Of a stretch of 64,000 nucleotides of DNA, positions 9,554-18,710 are shown in pieces. The position numbers were made by a program, and so were the translations under genes. This stretch comes from Planctomycetota bacterium (GTDB taxonomy: Bacteria; Planctomycetota; UBA1135; GCA-002686595): contig VGZE01000002.1 in the NCBI GenBank assembly GCA_016872755.1, positions 1 through 64,000 of the forward strand, written 5' to 3'. The notes below the pieces were generated by a model that saw nothing but the letters and a program-made list of their open reading frames with translations, ran no database searches and had not been told where the DNA came from. Position 1 is the stretch's first letter, and every line of letters starts with the position of its first letter.

Positions 9554-10174
9554 CTAGGGGGTGTTGCCCCAGAGGGTCACGTCGTCCGCTGTCCCAAAAC
9601 GGCCGTCGGCGCCGGCCGAGACGAGCTGATACTTGTCGGGCCGCACGAACAGGCCCGTCTGCTGGTTCGTGCGCGCGCGGAACGTGCTCTCGATCTCCTC
9701 GCCCGTGTCCGGGTTGATCGTCAGGTACGTTTGCGGGTTGCCGTAGTCGGCGCGGTGCTGGTAGGCGACCGGGTTGTCCCACTGGTCCTTGAGCTCGAAC
9801 AGCTCGGTCGTGTTGAACTCCGTCAACCGGCTCTTCGAGTTGTCGCCGTCGCTGTTGACGAGCAGGTCCTCGAAGGCGCCGCCGCCGGCCTTGGTGCCCT
9901 TGGAGTGCAACGCGACGACCAGGCACTCGATGCCGAGATTGAGCGTGTTCGGCAACGCCCCCCAGGCCTGCGGCGGCGTCGACGGCGGGTAGTCTCCGTG
10001 CTCGGCCTCGTACTCGTCGATCGCCAGCGCGAGATTCGACAACGACGCGCTGGTCAGCCGCTCCTTGGACGAGCCGAGCACGCCGTCGAACTGCGTGATC
10101 AGCACGGCCATCAGGATGGCCAGGATCACGAGCACGGCGAGCAGCTCGATCAGCGTGAAGCCGGCGCGTCTCAC
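9554..10174 (-). CDS. Major pseudopilin, GspG-like
   Basis: The 206-residue protein starts MRRAGFTLIELLAVLVILAI, a very short leader with Glu at +5, as in major pseudopilins. The C-terminal part has GspG hallmarks: 'DQWDNPVAYQH' and 'SAGADGRFGTADDVTLWG', the latter resembling the acidic calcium-binding loop of GspG. The start codon is GTG, overlapping the TGA of the TPR gene as GTGA; choosing it removes the need for a long upstream leader. GspG polymerises into the periplasmic pseudopilus of type II secretion systems. The protein is somewhat longer than usual (about 140 residues), with an insertion in the middle. Confidence 0.85.
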   Translation of the reverse strand: MRRAGFTLIELLAVLVILAILMAVLITQFDGVLGSSKERLTSASLSNLALAIDEYEAEHGDYPPSTPPQAWGALPNTLNLGIECLVVALHSKGTKAGGGAFEDLLVNSDGDNSKSRLTEFNTTELFELKDQWDNPVAYQHRADYGNPQTYLTINPDTGEEIESTFRARTNQQTGLFVRPDKYQLVSAGADGRFGTADDVTLWGNTP

Positions 10175-12984
10175 TGCGCGACTCCGCGGTAGACGATGTC
10201 GCAGTCGTCGATGCGCACCAGCGTGGCCCGTCCGACCTCGCCCTCGACGAACACGCCGGCGCGCAGCTCGGTGGACGCGCGGCCCAGACCGGGCATCGCG
10301 ACGCCCTCGCGCACGGGCACGCCGTCGACGAGCACGTTGACCAGCGGCTGCGTCGAGTCGCCGCCGATCTCGATGCGCAGTCGCACCCATTTGCCGGCCG
10401 GGAAGGGCGTGCCGACGATGTCGTTCTCGGGCACGTCGCTCTCGCCGGACTTGACGAAGCGCGCCTGCAGCTGCCCCTCGGAGTGACGCGACACGCGCGC
10501 CTCCGAGAGCACGTCCAGGCGGCCGCGCCCTTCCTTCTCGCGCGCGACGAACAGGCCGACGCGCGCCTGCGATCCTGGTGCGACGAACAGGCTCGCCTCG
10601 ATCGACACGAATTGGCTGGCCGACTTGAAGGTCTGGAACACGCGCACCTTCCCGGGCTCCTTGAACTGGCCTTCGATCTTCACGTTGCCCTCGAGCATCG
10701 AGACGATCGGGCCGGCGCCTTCGTCGGCGGTCCACCCGTTCTTGAGCGTGTTGCGATCGAAACGATCGGTCCACAGCGTCTTGTCGAGGTGGTCGGCGAT
10801 GCGCAGGACCTGCGCGTTCGCCCAGGCGCGCCACGGATCGCTGTCGGGCTGCGAGCGGCGGCGGTCGTCGAGCGCGCGGAGCTGGATCAGCGCTTCCTTC
10901 GGATTGCCCGAGCGGTACACGCACCAGGCCGCGCCAGCGGCCGCCGTCGGCTCGTTGGGATCGAGCGCGAGCGCTGCCGCGAAAGCGCCGCGCGCGGCGC
11001 CCAGATCCCCCGATTCGAGCGCGTTGGCGCCGCGCAGCACGTGCGTCGACGCGCGCTGCGGCGCCAGCCGCAGCGCCTGATCGTAGTAGCGCTCCGCGTC
11101 GGCGTGTCGGCCGCGCGATTGCGTCAGGCGGCCCAGCTCGACCAGCACGGCCTCGCAGTCGATCTCGCGCGCCAAGGCCTGCTGGAACATCGCCTCGGCC
11201 GTCTCCTCATCGTCGCGCGCGCGCGCCAGCCGCCCGCGCTGGTAGAGCACCCAGGCATCGGTCGGATCGGCCGCGTGGGCGCGCTCGATGCTCGCCCAGG
11301 CCTCCTCCGAGGCTCCGCACAGTTCCGCGAGCCAGCTCTGCGCGCGCAGCGCGCCGACCTCGCGCAGCGGATCCGCCTCGCGCGCGCGCAGCAACAGGTC
11401 GCGCGCATTCGCGAAGGCCCCCGCGCGCAGCTGCAGCAGACCTCCGAGCAGCAGGAGCTCCGGCTCGGCGTTCGGCAACGCGGCGTTCGCCCCGACTGGA
11501 TCGGCCAGCCAACTCGCCGCGGCGGAGCCGAGCGCGCCCGCATCGGCCAGGGCCTTGGCGACGTCGCCGCCCTCGAGCATCACGGCGCTGATCCAACCGA
11601 CCAGCGCGCGCTGATCGGAGCTCTCTGCGCTGAGTGCGGCGCGGAACACGTCGCGCGCGGCGGCGAGTTCGCCGTTGGCGATCAACGCGCGACCGTGATC
11701 GTTGCGGATCTCGACACGCTCGCTCTTGCGATTCGGATCGTCGGGCGCGAAGCGCGAGGCGAGCTCGAGCGCAGCCAGCGCCTCGCGCTCGCGCCAGCGC
11801 GCGAGCAGGAAGCGCCCGCGCGCCCACTGCACCTCGTACGAACCGCGCTCGCGCTGCAGCGCCAGGTCGAGCTCGGCCTCGGCCCGGTCGAACAGCAGGA
11901 AGCGCTCGTAGAGGCCCGCCAGTCGCACGTGCGGCAGCGCGCGGTGATCGAACTGGCGCACCAGCTCCTCGTAGGTCGCGAGCGCGCGCTCGAAATCGAA
12001 GCCCGCCTCGTAGCAGCGGCCCAGCCCCAGGCGCGGCAGCGGATCCTCCGGATCGAGCTCGGCCAGTGCCTGGTACAGCTCTTCGGCGATCGCGAGCGCG
12101 CGCGGCGCCTCCAGCCGGGCCTTGACGCAATCGTCGGCCAGCTCGAGCGCCTGCAGGTACAGCGAGCGCGACAGCTTGGGCCCCAGCGCGTGCCGGCGCA
12201 GGTCCAGTCGGTTGGCCACCGTCTCGGCGAACCCGAATGCACGCACGCGCTCGCGCTCGAAACGGATCGGCCCCTGGCCGGGGAAGCGCGGCCGACCGCT
12301 GCCCGGATCGACCTCCTCGAACTGGATCGCTTCGCGGACTCGATCGGGGTGCTGCAGCGCGAGCCGCTGCGGATTGCGGATCGTGCCGAACAACGGATCG
12401 AACTCGTTGATCTGGATCCAGTCGTACAACGCGCGGTAGCTCTCCATGCGCGCGGCGCGTTCCTCGGGCGTCTCGGCGGGCTTCGACTCGCTGCCGCTGG
12501 AACGCACGACGCCGCGCAGATCCGCCGCCGGGTCGTTGCCGCCGGCCTGCAGCGCGCCGAACTGCACGATCAGATCGGCGGCCTCGGCCTGCTCGGGCGC
12601 GTCGTCGTCGAGCGCCGGCGCGACGAAGAGCTCGGGCACTTCACGCGGCTCGGGCACGACCGCCAACAGCCGCGACCAAAGCCGCGGTGCCGGCGCGAAC
12701 TCGCCGGGCGGGAAGAGCGCCCAGGAGCGCGGCAACGGCAGTCCCTCGAGCTCCAGCGCGGGCAATGGCCGCGTGTTGGACGGCGGCACGAACGGATCGC
12801 GCGTGATCAGGCGCTCGTCCGACCGCGGCAGGAAGCGTTCCACGTCGGGAGCCGCGTGACGCACGAGCTCGGGTGTCTCGGGGCTCCCTGAGCCGCCGCG
12901 CAGCGGAGGCCGCGACAGCGATCGGAACGCGACCAGGCCGACCAGCCCGGCGGCCACGAGGAAAACGATCGGCTCCTTGCGCAT
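10171..12984 (-). CDS. Membrane-anchored TPR protein with C-terminal beta-sandwich domain
   Basis: The 937-residue protein has one N-terminal membrane segment (residues about 5-20), then a Pro-rich region, then a long series of tetratricopeptide-like repeats (about 250-760; examples 'LYQALAELDPEDPLPRLGLG' and 'RGRLARARDDEETAEAMFQQ'). The C-terminus (about 745-937) reads as a LamG-like sandwich ('WTDRFDRNTLKNGWTADEG', 'GKWVRLRIEIGG'). It sits between the PilO-like and GspG-like genes, in a place where pilus operons often carry an assembly factor such as PilP or a TPR pilotin. A role as a periplasmic scaffold for pseudopilus assembly is inference. ATG start; GTGA overlap with the next gene. Confidence 0.75.
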   Translation of the reverse strand: MRKEPIVFLVAAGLVGLVAFRSLSRPPLRGGSGSPETPELVRHAAPDVERFLPRSDERLITRDPFVPPSNTRPLPALELEGLPLPRSWALFPPGEFAPAPRLWSRLLAVVPEPREVPELFVAPALDDDAPEQAEAADLIVQFGALQAGGNDPAADLRGVVRSSGSESKPAETPEERAARMESYRALYDWIQINEFDPLFGTIRNPQRLALQHPDRVREAIQFEEVDPGSGRPRFPGQGPIRFERERVRAFGFAETVANRLDLRRHALGPKLSRSLYLQALELADDCVKARLEAPRALAIAEELYQALAELDPEDPLPRLGLGRCYEAGFDFERALATYEELVRQFDHRALPHVRLAGLYERFLLFDRAEAELDLALQRERGSYEVQWARGRFLLARWREREALAALELASRFAPDDPNRKSERVEIRNDHGRALIANGELAAARDVFRAALSAESSDQRALVGWISAVMLEGGDVAKALADAGALGSAAASWLADPVGANAALPNAEPELLLLGGLLQLRAGAFANARDLLLRAREADPLREVGALRAQSWLAELCGASEEAWASIERAHAADPTDAWVLYQRGRLARARDDEETAEAMFQQALAREIDCEAVLVELGRLTQSRGRHADAERYYDQALRLAPQRASTHVLRGANALESGDLGAARGAFAAALALDPNEPTAAAGAAWCVYRSGNPKEALIQLRALDDRRRSQPDSDPWRAWANAQVLRIADHLDKTLWTDRFDRNTLKNGWTADEGAGPIVSMLEGNVKIEGQFKEPGKVRVFQTFKSASQFVSIEASLFVAPGSQARVGLFVAREKEGRGRLDVLSEARVSRHSEGQLQARFVKSGESDVPENDIVGTPFPAGKWVRLRIEIGGDSTQPLVNVLVDGVPVREGVAMPGLGRASTELRAGVFVEGEVGRATLVRIDDCDIVYRGVAQ

Positions 12985-12996
12985 GCGTGGGCTTGC

Positions 12997-13785
12997 TCAG
13001 TCGGGTGTGGGCGGGTCCTGGCGCAGGCGCGCGACCACGAAAGTCGCGGTCAGCCGCGCTTCCAGCGCGCTGCCGCGCACCTGCAGCACTTCGGCCTCGT
13101 CGATCAGCAACGCCTGCGTGGTGCCCGCGACCGCGCCGGGATCCTGCGTGCGGCGCAGGAAACGCGCGATCGCCTGGCCGGTGCCGGTGGCGTTCACGCG
13201 CACCTGCGTGCGCTCGATGGGATTGGTGCCGGCGCGCGTGTACAGCGCGGGGTCGAGCTTGATCTCGAGCAGGTCGATGCGCGCGAGTTCGCAGGCCACC
13301 GCCGCGCGCACGATCCGATCGACGGCGTCCAGGCCCTGCAAGTAGCGCTCGATCTCGTCCTCGCGCGTCGGCGACAGCGCCGGCAGCCCGAGCGCGCGAT
13401 CGAGCGTGAGGTTGGCGCGGCTGGCCAGCGGCATCAGCTCGGCCTGCGTGGCCGCGACGATGGCGTGGTACTGATTGGCGACCGAGCCGGCCGCCGGATC
13501 GACGCGATAGGCCGGGCGCGTCTGGAAGTGCACGGCCTCGGCGAGCTTGCTCACCGCGCTTTCCAAGGCCGCCTTGTCGGCCTGCGCCTGGTCCTGATCC
13601 GCGCGCGTGTACAGCGCCGCGCGCGACATCTGAGATTGCAGCTGGATCTGCTGACCGCGCAGGCGCGCGAGGTCCTGCCCCCAGGCCGCATCGATCGCGA
13701 TCCAGCCGCCGGCCGCGCAGGCGATGCCGATCGCGAGCCCGAGCAGGAAGCGGCGGTTCTCCTGCCAGAACGCGTTGACGTCCAT
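12997..13785 (-). CDS. PilO/GspM-like inner-membrane assembly protein
   Basis: This 262-residue protein has a short cytoplasmic N-terminus (MDVNAFWQENRRF), one membrane helix (about 12-31), a periplasmic coiled coil ('LRGQQIQLQSQMSRAALYTR') and a small alpha/beta C-terminal domain. That architecture is the PilO/GspM type. It lies directly after the PilM-PilN fusion (4-base gap), the canonical PilM-N-O order of type IV pilus alignment complexes. Sequence identity to PilO is weak by eye, so the call rests on topology and gene order. It would link the cytoplasmic PilM part to the periplasmic machinery. Confidence 0.7.
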   Translation of the reverse strand: MDVNAFWQENRRFLLGLAIGIACAAGGWIAIDAAWGQDLARLRGQQIQLQSQMSRAALYTRADQDQAQADKAALESAVSKLAEAVHFQTRPAYRVDPAAGSVANQYHAIVAATQAELMPLASRANLTLDRALGLPALSPTREDEIERYLQGLDAVDRIVRAAVACELARIDLLEIKLDPALYTRAGTNPIERTQVRVNATGTGQAIARFLRRTQDPGAVAGTTQALLIDEAEVLQVRGSALEARLTATFVVARLRQDPPTPD

Positions 13786-13789
13786 TGCG

Positions 13790-15454
13790 CTAGCTCCCCA
13801 CCTTGGGCGCGCCGCCCGCAGCCGCTTGCGCGGACTCCGACTCTTGCGGAGCCAACTCGGTCAGATCCAGCGCGAAGCTCTGCCCGGTCGGCGCGAGCAT
13901 CGGCTTGAGGCGCGCGGCCGGCAGCGCCTGCTGCAAGCGCGCCACGAAGTCCTGGAACAGCACGTTGGCCGCGTCGGTGCCCTCGCGCGCCTCGCCCTCG
14001 GCGCGCACGATCGGCCGCGGATCGCCCTTGGGCACGCCGAGCTGCGGATCGAAGCGCCGCGAAATCGACAGGCGCCTCAGCCAGAAGTCGGCCGGCATCT
14101 GCGAACCGACGCCGTCGAGCACGCGCGCGAACTGCGAACCGGCGCCGGCCAGCGTGCCGAGCTCGTCGACGCTCGCGGCGAGCTGCTCCGATTCGGTGAG
14201 CAGCGCGCGCGTGCGCGCATCGGCGGCGCGGGCGCTCTTGAACTTCGAGTCGAGCCGCGCGACTTCGCCGCGCACGCGCTTCAGCTCGGCATGCGTGCGC
14301 CACGCGTGCGCGCCGAGCGCCAGCGCGCACAACACGCCCGCCGCGATCAACCAGGCCGTGCCCTGGCGGAACTCGCGCCGGCGCGCGACGCGCTCCGGCA
14401 GGATCTCGATCTTGTAGCTGTTCGGATCGGAAGCCGCCGTGGCCAGACCGAGCGCCACCACGGATTCCAGCGCGTGCTCCTCCAGCTCCGCCAGCTCGTC
14501 CGCGGCGAGCGCGCTGGTATCGACGACCTTGAAGGGATCGAAGCGCTCGACCTTCACCGCCAGCGCGCCGGTCAGGTACTTGTCCAGGCCCTGCAGCCGC
14601 GCGCCCGAGCCGGAGATCATCACGCGATCGAGCTTGAGCGTGCTGATCTTGATCTGGCTCTTGCAGAACAGCACGGCCGACTGCAGCAGCGACGAGAGCT
14701 GGCCCGCCGCGCCCAGGCAGGCGCGCGTGGCCTTCTCGCCATCGCTGCTGCGCGGCCGCACGCCGGGTTCGAAATCGGCATCTTTCTCGAGCAGCGCCGC
14801 CGCGCGGCGCGCATCGACGCCCAGCCGCTCCTGCACGGCCTGCTCGAAGGAGCGCGTGCCGCCTGCGAGGTTGCGCGCGAACAGGAGGTCCGCGCCGCGC
14901 ACGAGCACGACATCGATCGACTCGCGCTCGATGTTCGCCAGCAGCACCGTATCGTCCTGCACGACGCCGAAGCGCAGCCAGGAGTTGTACAGCGCGATCG
15001 AAGCGGGCGTGAACGCATCGAGCACGCCGCCCTTGGACTCCAGGCCCTCGAGGTGCTCGGCCAGCAACGACTCGCGCGCCATCGCCAGCAGCACGACGTC
15101 TTCGTCCTCGAGCTCGGGCAGTTCGGGCAGCGCGTTGTAGTCGCTGGCGACCTCGGCGCCCGACTGCCCGCCGACCTCCTCGACCTCGAAGCGCATCAAC
15201 TTCGCCAGCTGCCAGTCGGGTACGCGCGGCACGCGCGTGTAGCGCACGTTCACGTCGCGGCCGGTGATGCCGACGCGCGCATCAGCGAGCTTGAAGCCGG
15301 GCTCCAGGCTCTTCCATGCGGCGAGCCAGCTGCCAGCACCCGGATGGGATGCGTAGGCGTAGTTGCTGGCCACGAAGGTGTTCCCCTTCCACTGGCCGCG
15401 CAGCGCGCGCGACGCGTCGGTCGCGATGTCGATGCCGGTGCGAATGCGAGCCAT
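13790..15454 (-). CDS. PilM-PilN fusion, type IV pilus / T2SS assembly ATPase-like protein
   Basis: The N-terminal half (about 1-345) has the actin-like PilM fold pattern: 'RTGIDIATDASRALRG' at the start, 'LLANIERESIDVVLVRGADL' and 'ISGSGARLQGLDKYLTGAL'. The last is the conserved adenosine-side motif. From about residue 345 it continues into a PilN-like part: basic residues, a membrane helix (about 361-381), a coiled coil ('LKRVRGEVARLDSKFKSARA') and a small periplasmic domain. PilM and PilN are normally separate proteins that bind each other, so this is a fusion giving both in one chain of 554 residues. It overlaps neither neighbour but is only 4-5 bases from both. Confidence 0.8.
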   Translation of the reverse strand: MARIRTGIDIATDASRALRGQWKGNTFVASNYAYASHPGAGSWLAAWKSLEPGFKLADARVGITGRDVNVRYTRVPRVPDWQLAKLMRFEVEEVGGQSGAEVASDYNALPELPELEDEDVVLLAMARESLLAEHLEGLESKGGVLDAFTPASIALYNSWLRFGVVQDDTVLLANIERESIDVVLVRGADLLFARNLAGGTRSFEQAVQERLGVDARRAAALLEKDADFEPGVRPRSSDGEKATRACLGAAGQLSSLLQSAVLFCKSQIKISTLKLDRVMISGSGARLQGLDKYLTGALAVKVERFDPFKVVDTSALAADELAELEEHALESVVALGLATAASDPNSYKIEILPERVARRREFRQGTAWLIAAGVLCALALGAHAWRTHAELKRVRGEVARLDSKFKSARAADARTRALLTESEQLAASVDELGTLAGAGSQFARVLDGVGSQMPADFWLRRLSISRRFDPQLGVPKGDPRPIVRAEGEAREGTDAANVLFQDFVARLQQALPAARLKPMLAPTGQSFALDLTELAPQESESAQAAAGGAPKVGS

Positions 15455-15459
15455 GCGTG

Positions 15460-17595
15460 CTACGAGCCCCCTTCCGGCGGCGCTTGTCGGAGCGCCTCGT
15501 CGAGCAAGGCCGCCAGCCGCCCCTGCGCCGGGAGCGCAATGCGAATCGCGCGCAGGCGCTCGATGTCCGTGCCGCGCATCCCGCGCCCGGCCGTGCGCGC
15601 GGAGTTCGCCGCGCGCTCCGCCGCGGCCTGCGCGAGCAGTCCGAGCTCGCTGCCCGCGTAGGCATCGACGAGCGCGCGCGCCTTCTGTTCGCACTGCAGG
15701 TAGAGCTCTTCGAGCGCGAAGAAGTCGGCGCGTTCGAGGTCCGCCTCGATCGCCCCGACCGCCTCCTGTCCGCGCTGCGCGAGCCGCGCGCGCGACGCCT
15801 CGGCTTCCTTGACCAGCGCCTCCTCGAACGGCCACTTCGACAAGAGCTCGCCCCAGCCGCGCATGCACTCGCCCAGGCGCCCGGCCTTCTCGGCCTCGCG
15901 CGCGGCGTCGGCGGCGCGCGTCGCGAGCACGCGATCGTCCTTGAACGAGAGCTGCAACGACAGCTCGAACGGAGCCGGGGTCGCGACGGTGAAGCGGTAG
16001 CCGCCCTCGACCGGCGAGCCGCGCAACGGCAGCGGCTCGGACCAGGACAGGCGCACCATCTGGTAGCCGCTGCCGACGAGCACGCTGGTGGTCGGCGTGG
16101 CCTCGAACTCGCGCTGGCGCGCGCGGTAGCCGCCCGGGCCGATCGTGGCGAGCCCTTGTTTGGCGCTGTTCGGATTGACCAGCCACGCGAGCTCGCGCTC
16201 GCCGTCGAGCGCGCCGAACGAGAGCGCCATGCCGTCGCCGCCGCGCGCGGTCGCGTTCGCCGTGCGCGGTGGATACCCGGCGGGCACATCCTGCGCCGCC
16301 GCGAGCGCGAAGCCCGCCGCGATCCACTGCTCGACGCGCATCAGCACCGCTCCCGCGCGCGCGTCGCCGAGCCAATACAACTTGTAGTCGCCGCTCTCGG
16401 CGGCCGGCGGGACCTGCTCTTCCACCTGCAGCAGCGCGACGTCGTCGAAGGCGGCGCGGCCGCCGCTCTCCGCTCCGCGCGCCGCCAATTGCACCGCCGC
16501 GCGATCCCAGCCGGGCAGCACCGGCAGGCTCAGCTCGACCGGCGTCCAATCCTCGCCGACGACGATCGGCACGCTCCAGGCCTGCAGCGGCGGATGCTGG
16601 TCATCCGCGCCGATCAAACGCACGCCGACGCGCGCCTCGACGCCGCCGCTGCGGCGCACCGCCGCGCGCAGCACGAGAGCGCGGCGCGGCATGACCGCGA
16701 CCGGCGTCGCGGACGACAGCGCCCACTCGTTCGCTCCGAGGCTCGCCACCAGCGCGCTGCGGCCGCTCCGCGCGGCGGTCAGTTCGGGAAACAGCGTCTG
16801 GCTCGCGCCATCGGCGCCGCTCCATCCCGCGGCCGCCGCATCGCCCTCGAACGAGTACGAACCGCCGAGCAGATTGCCCGCCGGAGCGACCGGTGCGTTG
16901 TTCGCGCTCGAGGCGGAGCCCGTGAGTCTGGAGCGATACCACAGCGCCGCACCCCCCGCGGCGAGGAGCAACAGCGCGGAGACCGCGATGGTCGCGAGCG
17001 GACGCTTCTCGCGATCCGCGCGCGACAAGCGCTCGTCACTGAGTTCACCCAGGCCTTCGCCGGCCTGGCTCGCGTCCGCGCGCGGCGCGGCCGACTCCTG
17101 CGGCTGGCGAGCCGCCGGACGCAACTCCGGGCCATCCCCCATCTGCACGTACGACGTACGCGCGAGTCCGGGAGCAGGAGCAGCGGGCGCGCGCACGGGT
17201 GCACTCGACGCCGCCGGCGGATCGTGCTCCTCCAGCGTGATCTCGCCCGCGAGCTCGTCCTCCAACGTCCCGGCCGTCTGCGCTCCCGCCAGCGGCTCGC
17301 GCGCGTCCTGGAAGACCGCCTGCACGGAACCGAAGCGGATCTTCTCGCCGGGCTTCAGCGTGTGCTCGACGATGCGCGCGGCGCCGACGAAGGTCCCGTT
17401 GGTACTGCCCAGGTCGCGCAGCACGACGCCATCGGCGCCGACGCGGAGCTCGGCGTGCTTGCCCGACACGGATGTATCGGCGAGCACGAGCTTGTTCTCG
17501 GGACGGCGACCGACCGTGATCCCCTCGATTGGAATCTGGATCGCGCGCCCGGCGTCCGGCCCCGACTCCAGGCGCAGCGAAAAACGGGCTTCCAT
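15460..17595 (-). CDS. FHA-domain membrane protein heading the pilus-type operon
   Basis: Residues 1-95 form a forkhead-associated domain, with 'GITVGRRPENKLVLADTSVS', 'GKHAEL' and 'LGSTNGTFVG', the conserved phosphothreonine-binding loops. A Pro/Ala-rich linker follows, then one membrane helix (about 210-230, 'TIAVSALLLLAAGGAALWY') and a long extracytoplasmic part that looks beta-rich, then helical near the end. FHA domains bind phosphothreonine peptides, so the protein probably couples cytoplasmic Ser/Thr kinase signalling to pilus or secretion assembly. It is the first gene of the operon and has the only sizeable upstream region (338 bases). The Ser/Thr kinase at 21.3-22.4 kb is a candidate partner by proximity only. 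Confidence 0.8.
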   Translation of the reverse strand: MEARFSLRLESGPDAGRAIQIPIEGITVGRRPENKLVLADTSVSGKHAELRVGADGVVLRDLGSTNGTFVGAARIVEHTLKPGEKIRFGSVQAVFQDAREPLAGAQTAGTLEDELAGEITLEEHDPPAASSAPVRAPAAPAPGLARTSYVQMGDGPELRPAARQPQESAAPRADASQAGEGLGELSDERLSRADREKRPLATIAVSALLLLAAGGAALWYRSRLTGSASSANNAPVAPAGNLLGGSYSFEGDAAAAGWSGADGASQTLFPELTAARSGRSALVASLGANEWALSSATPVAVMPRRALVLRAAVRRSGGVEARVGVRLIGADDQHPPLQAWSVPIVVGEDWTPVELSLPVLPGWDRAAVQLAARGAESGGRAAFDDVALLQVEEQVPPAAESGDYKLYWLGDARAGAVLMRVEQWIAAGFALAAAQDVPAGYPPRTANATARGGDGMALSFGALDGERELAWLVNPNSAKQGLATIGPGGYRARQREFEATPTTSVLVGSGYQMVRLSWSEPLPLRGSPVEGGYRFTVATPAPFELSLQLSFKDDRVLATRAADAAREAEKAGRLGECMRGWGELLSKWPFEEALVKEAEASRARLAQRGQEAVGAIEADLERADFFALEELYLQCEQKARALVDAYAGSELGLLAQAAAERAANSARTAGRGMRGTDIERLRAIRIALPAQGRLAALLDEALRQAPPEGGS

Positions 17596-17781
17596 GCGGG
17601 GAGACGGGGGCGGCGGGTCCGGTCGGGAGAGGCGGGAGACGGCCGGGATAGCGGGGGGGCAGGGGGCGGCGTCGAAGGACGCCCGGCTGCACTGCCACTA
17701 TCGCGGGAGGAAGATAGGGTTACGGCCGGCTGGGCATGGTAGCGGAAGGTTGGCTCGACCTCGACCCTGGCTTGATTCACC

Positions 17782-17893
17782 GGACCTTGGATTGGTTGAC
17801 TGCGCGCCGGCTCGAAAGGCCCCACCGCTGGGGGTCGCCGCGGTCGATCGCCCCCTGTCGGTCGCGGACGCGCAGTCAACTCGACCAAGGTCC
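17782..17893. repeat. Imperfect 25-base inverted repeat in divergent intergenic region
   Basis: The arms are 17782-17806 and 17869-17893, separated by 62 bases. The outer 9 bases (GGACCTTGG) and inner 12 bases (GTTGACTGCGCG) match exactly in inverted orientation, with a four-base mismatch between them (21 of 25). The repeat sits in the 338-base gap between the divergent starts of the FHA gene (17595) and rsmE (17934). No gene is evident in this gap. It could be a hairpin in the rsmE leader, a two-site operator, or a small mobile-element remnant; nothing in the sequence decides between these. Confidence 0.7.
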
Positions 17894-17933
17894 GCTTGGA
17901 GCCCCCGGGTGGGCCTGCCAAACTCCCCACGCC

Positions 17934-18710
17934 ATGGCCGCCGCGCCACCCCGGATCTTCATCCAGCCCAGTCCGGGTGCCGCCCCTCTCCCCTTCCCCG
18001 GGGAGGCCGAGCACCTGGTCCGGGTGCTGCGCGCCCGCGTCGGCGACCTCGTCATCGGCCTCGACGGCGCAGGCGGCGAGCACCCGCTCCGGATCCGCGC
18101 GTGCGACAAGCGCAACTTCGAGCTCGAGCCCTGCGGCGATCCCATTCACGAGCCCGCGCCCGGCCGGGCCGGGGCGCCGTTGCCCTGGATCGAGGTCGCG
18201 GTCGCCTGGCCGCGGCCCAACCGCGCCGACGACATGCTCGACCGTCTGACCCAGCTCGGCGTCGCGGCGATTCGACCGCTCGATTGCGCGCACGCGGGTC
18301 CGCAGGGCCTGCCCGACGACGAGCACAAGCGCGAGCGCTGCCTGCGCGTGCTGCGCGAGGCCTGCAAACAGGCGCGGCGGCATTGGCTGCCCCAATTGCA
18401 TGCGCCGTGCACGGTCGAGGCACTGCTCGCCGGGCCTCCACGCGCAGGGCTGGCCTGCATGGATCCGCGTGCGGCCGTCGGGCTGCCCGAGTGGATCGCG
18501 CGGCAGCCGCAGCTCGCCTCCGCGACCGGCGAACGCCCGCTCGTGCTGTGCATCGGCCCGGAGGGCGGGTTCGACGAGCGCGAGCGCGCGGCCTTCGCAA
18601 CCCACGAGCCCTCCGCGCCGGTCGTGCTCGCGCCGCATGTGCTGCGCATCGAAACAGCGGCGGAGGCCGCCGCCGCGGTCGCCGTCGCGCTACTGTGCCG
18701 GAGCCGCTGA
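17934..18710 (+). CDS. rsmE: 16S rRNA (uracil1498-N3)-methyltransferase RsmE
   Basis: RsmE methylates N3 of U1498 in 16S rRNA using S-adenosylmethionine. The 258-residue product has the family's N-terminal PUA-like part ('AEHLVRVLRARVGDLVIGLD') and the SPOUT knot motifs: 'DRLTQLGVAAIRPLDC', 'LCIGPEGGFDERE' and 'VLAPHVLRIETAAEAA'. The length agrees with the family (about 240-260). The start at ATG 17934 was chosen because the PUA-like domain begins right after it and the upstream in-frame sequence is the intergenic inverted-repeat region. Its last 21 bases overlap the 3' end of the convergent RadC-like gene. Confidence 0.92.
   Translation: MAAAPPRIFIQPSPGAAPLPFPGEAEHLVRVLRARVGDLVIGLDGAGGEHPLRIRACDKRNFELEPCGDPIHEPAPGRAGAPLPWIEVAVAWPRPNRADDMLDRLTQLGVAAIRPLDCAHAGPQGLPDDEHKRERCLRVLREACKQARRHWLPQLHAPCTVEALLAGPPRAGLACMDPRAAVGLPEWIARQPQLASATGERPLVLCIGPEGGFDERERAAFATHEPSAPVVLAPHVLRIETAAEAAAAVAVALLCRSR

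Noticed and set aside
17355-18638. Large minus-strand frame spanning the FHA gene start, the inverted repeat and rsmE
   Set aside because: It overlaps two well-supported genes in other frames and has no recognisable domain.
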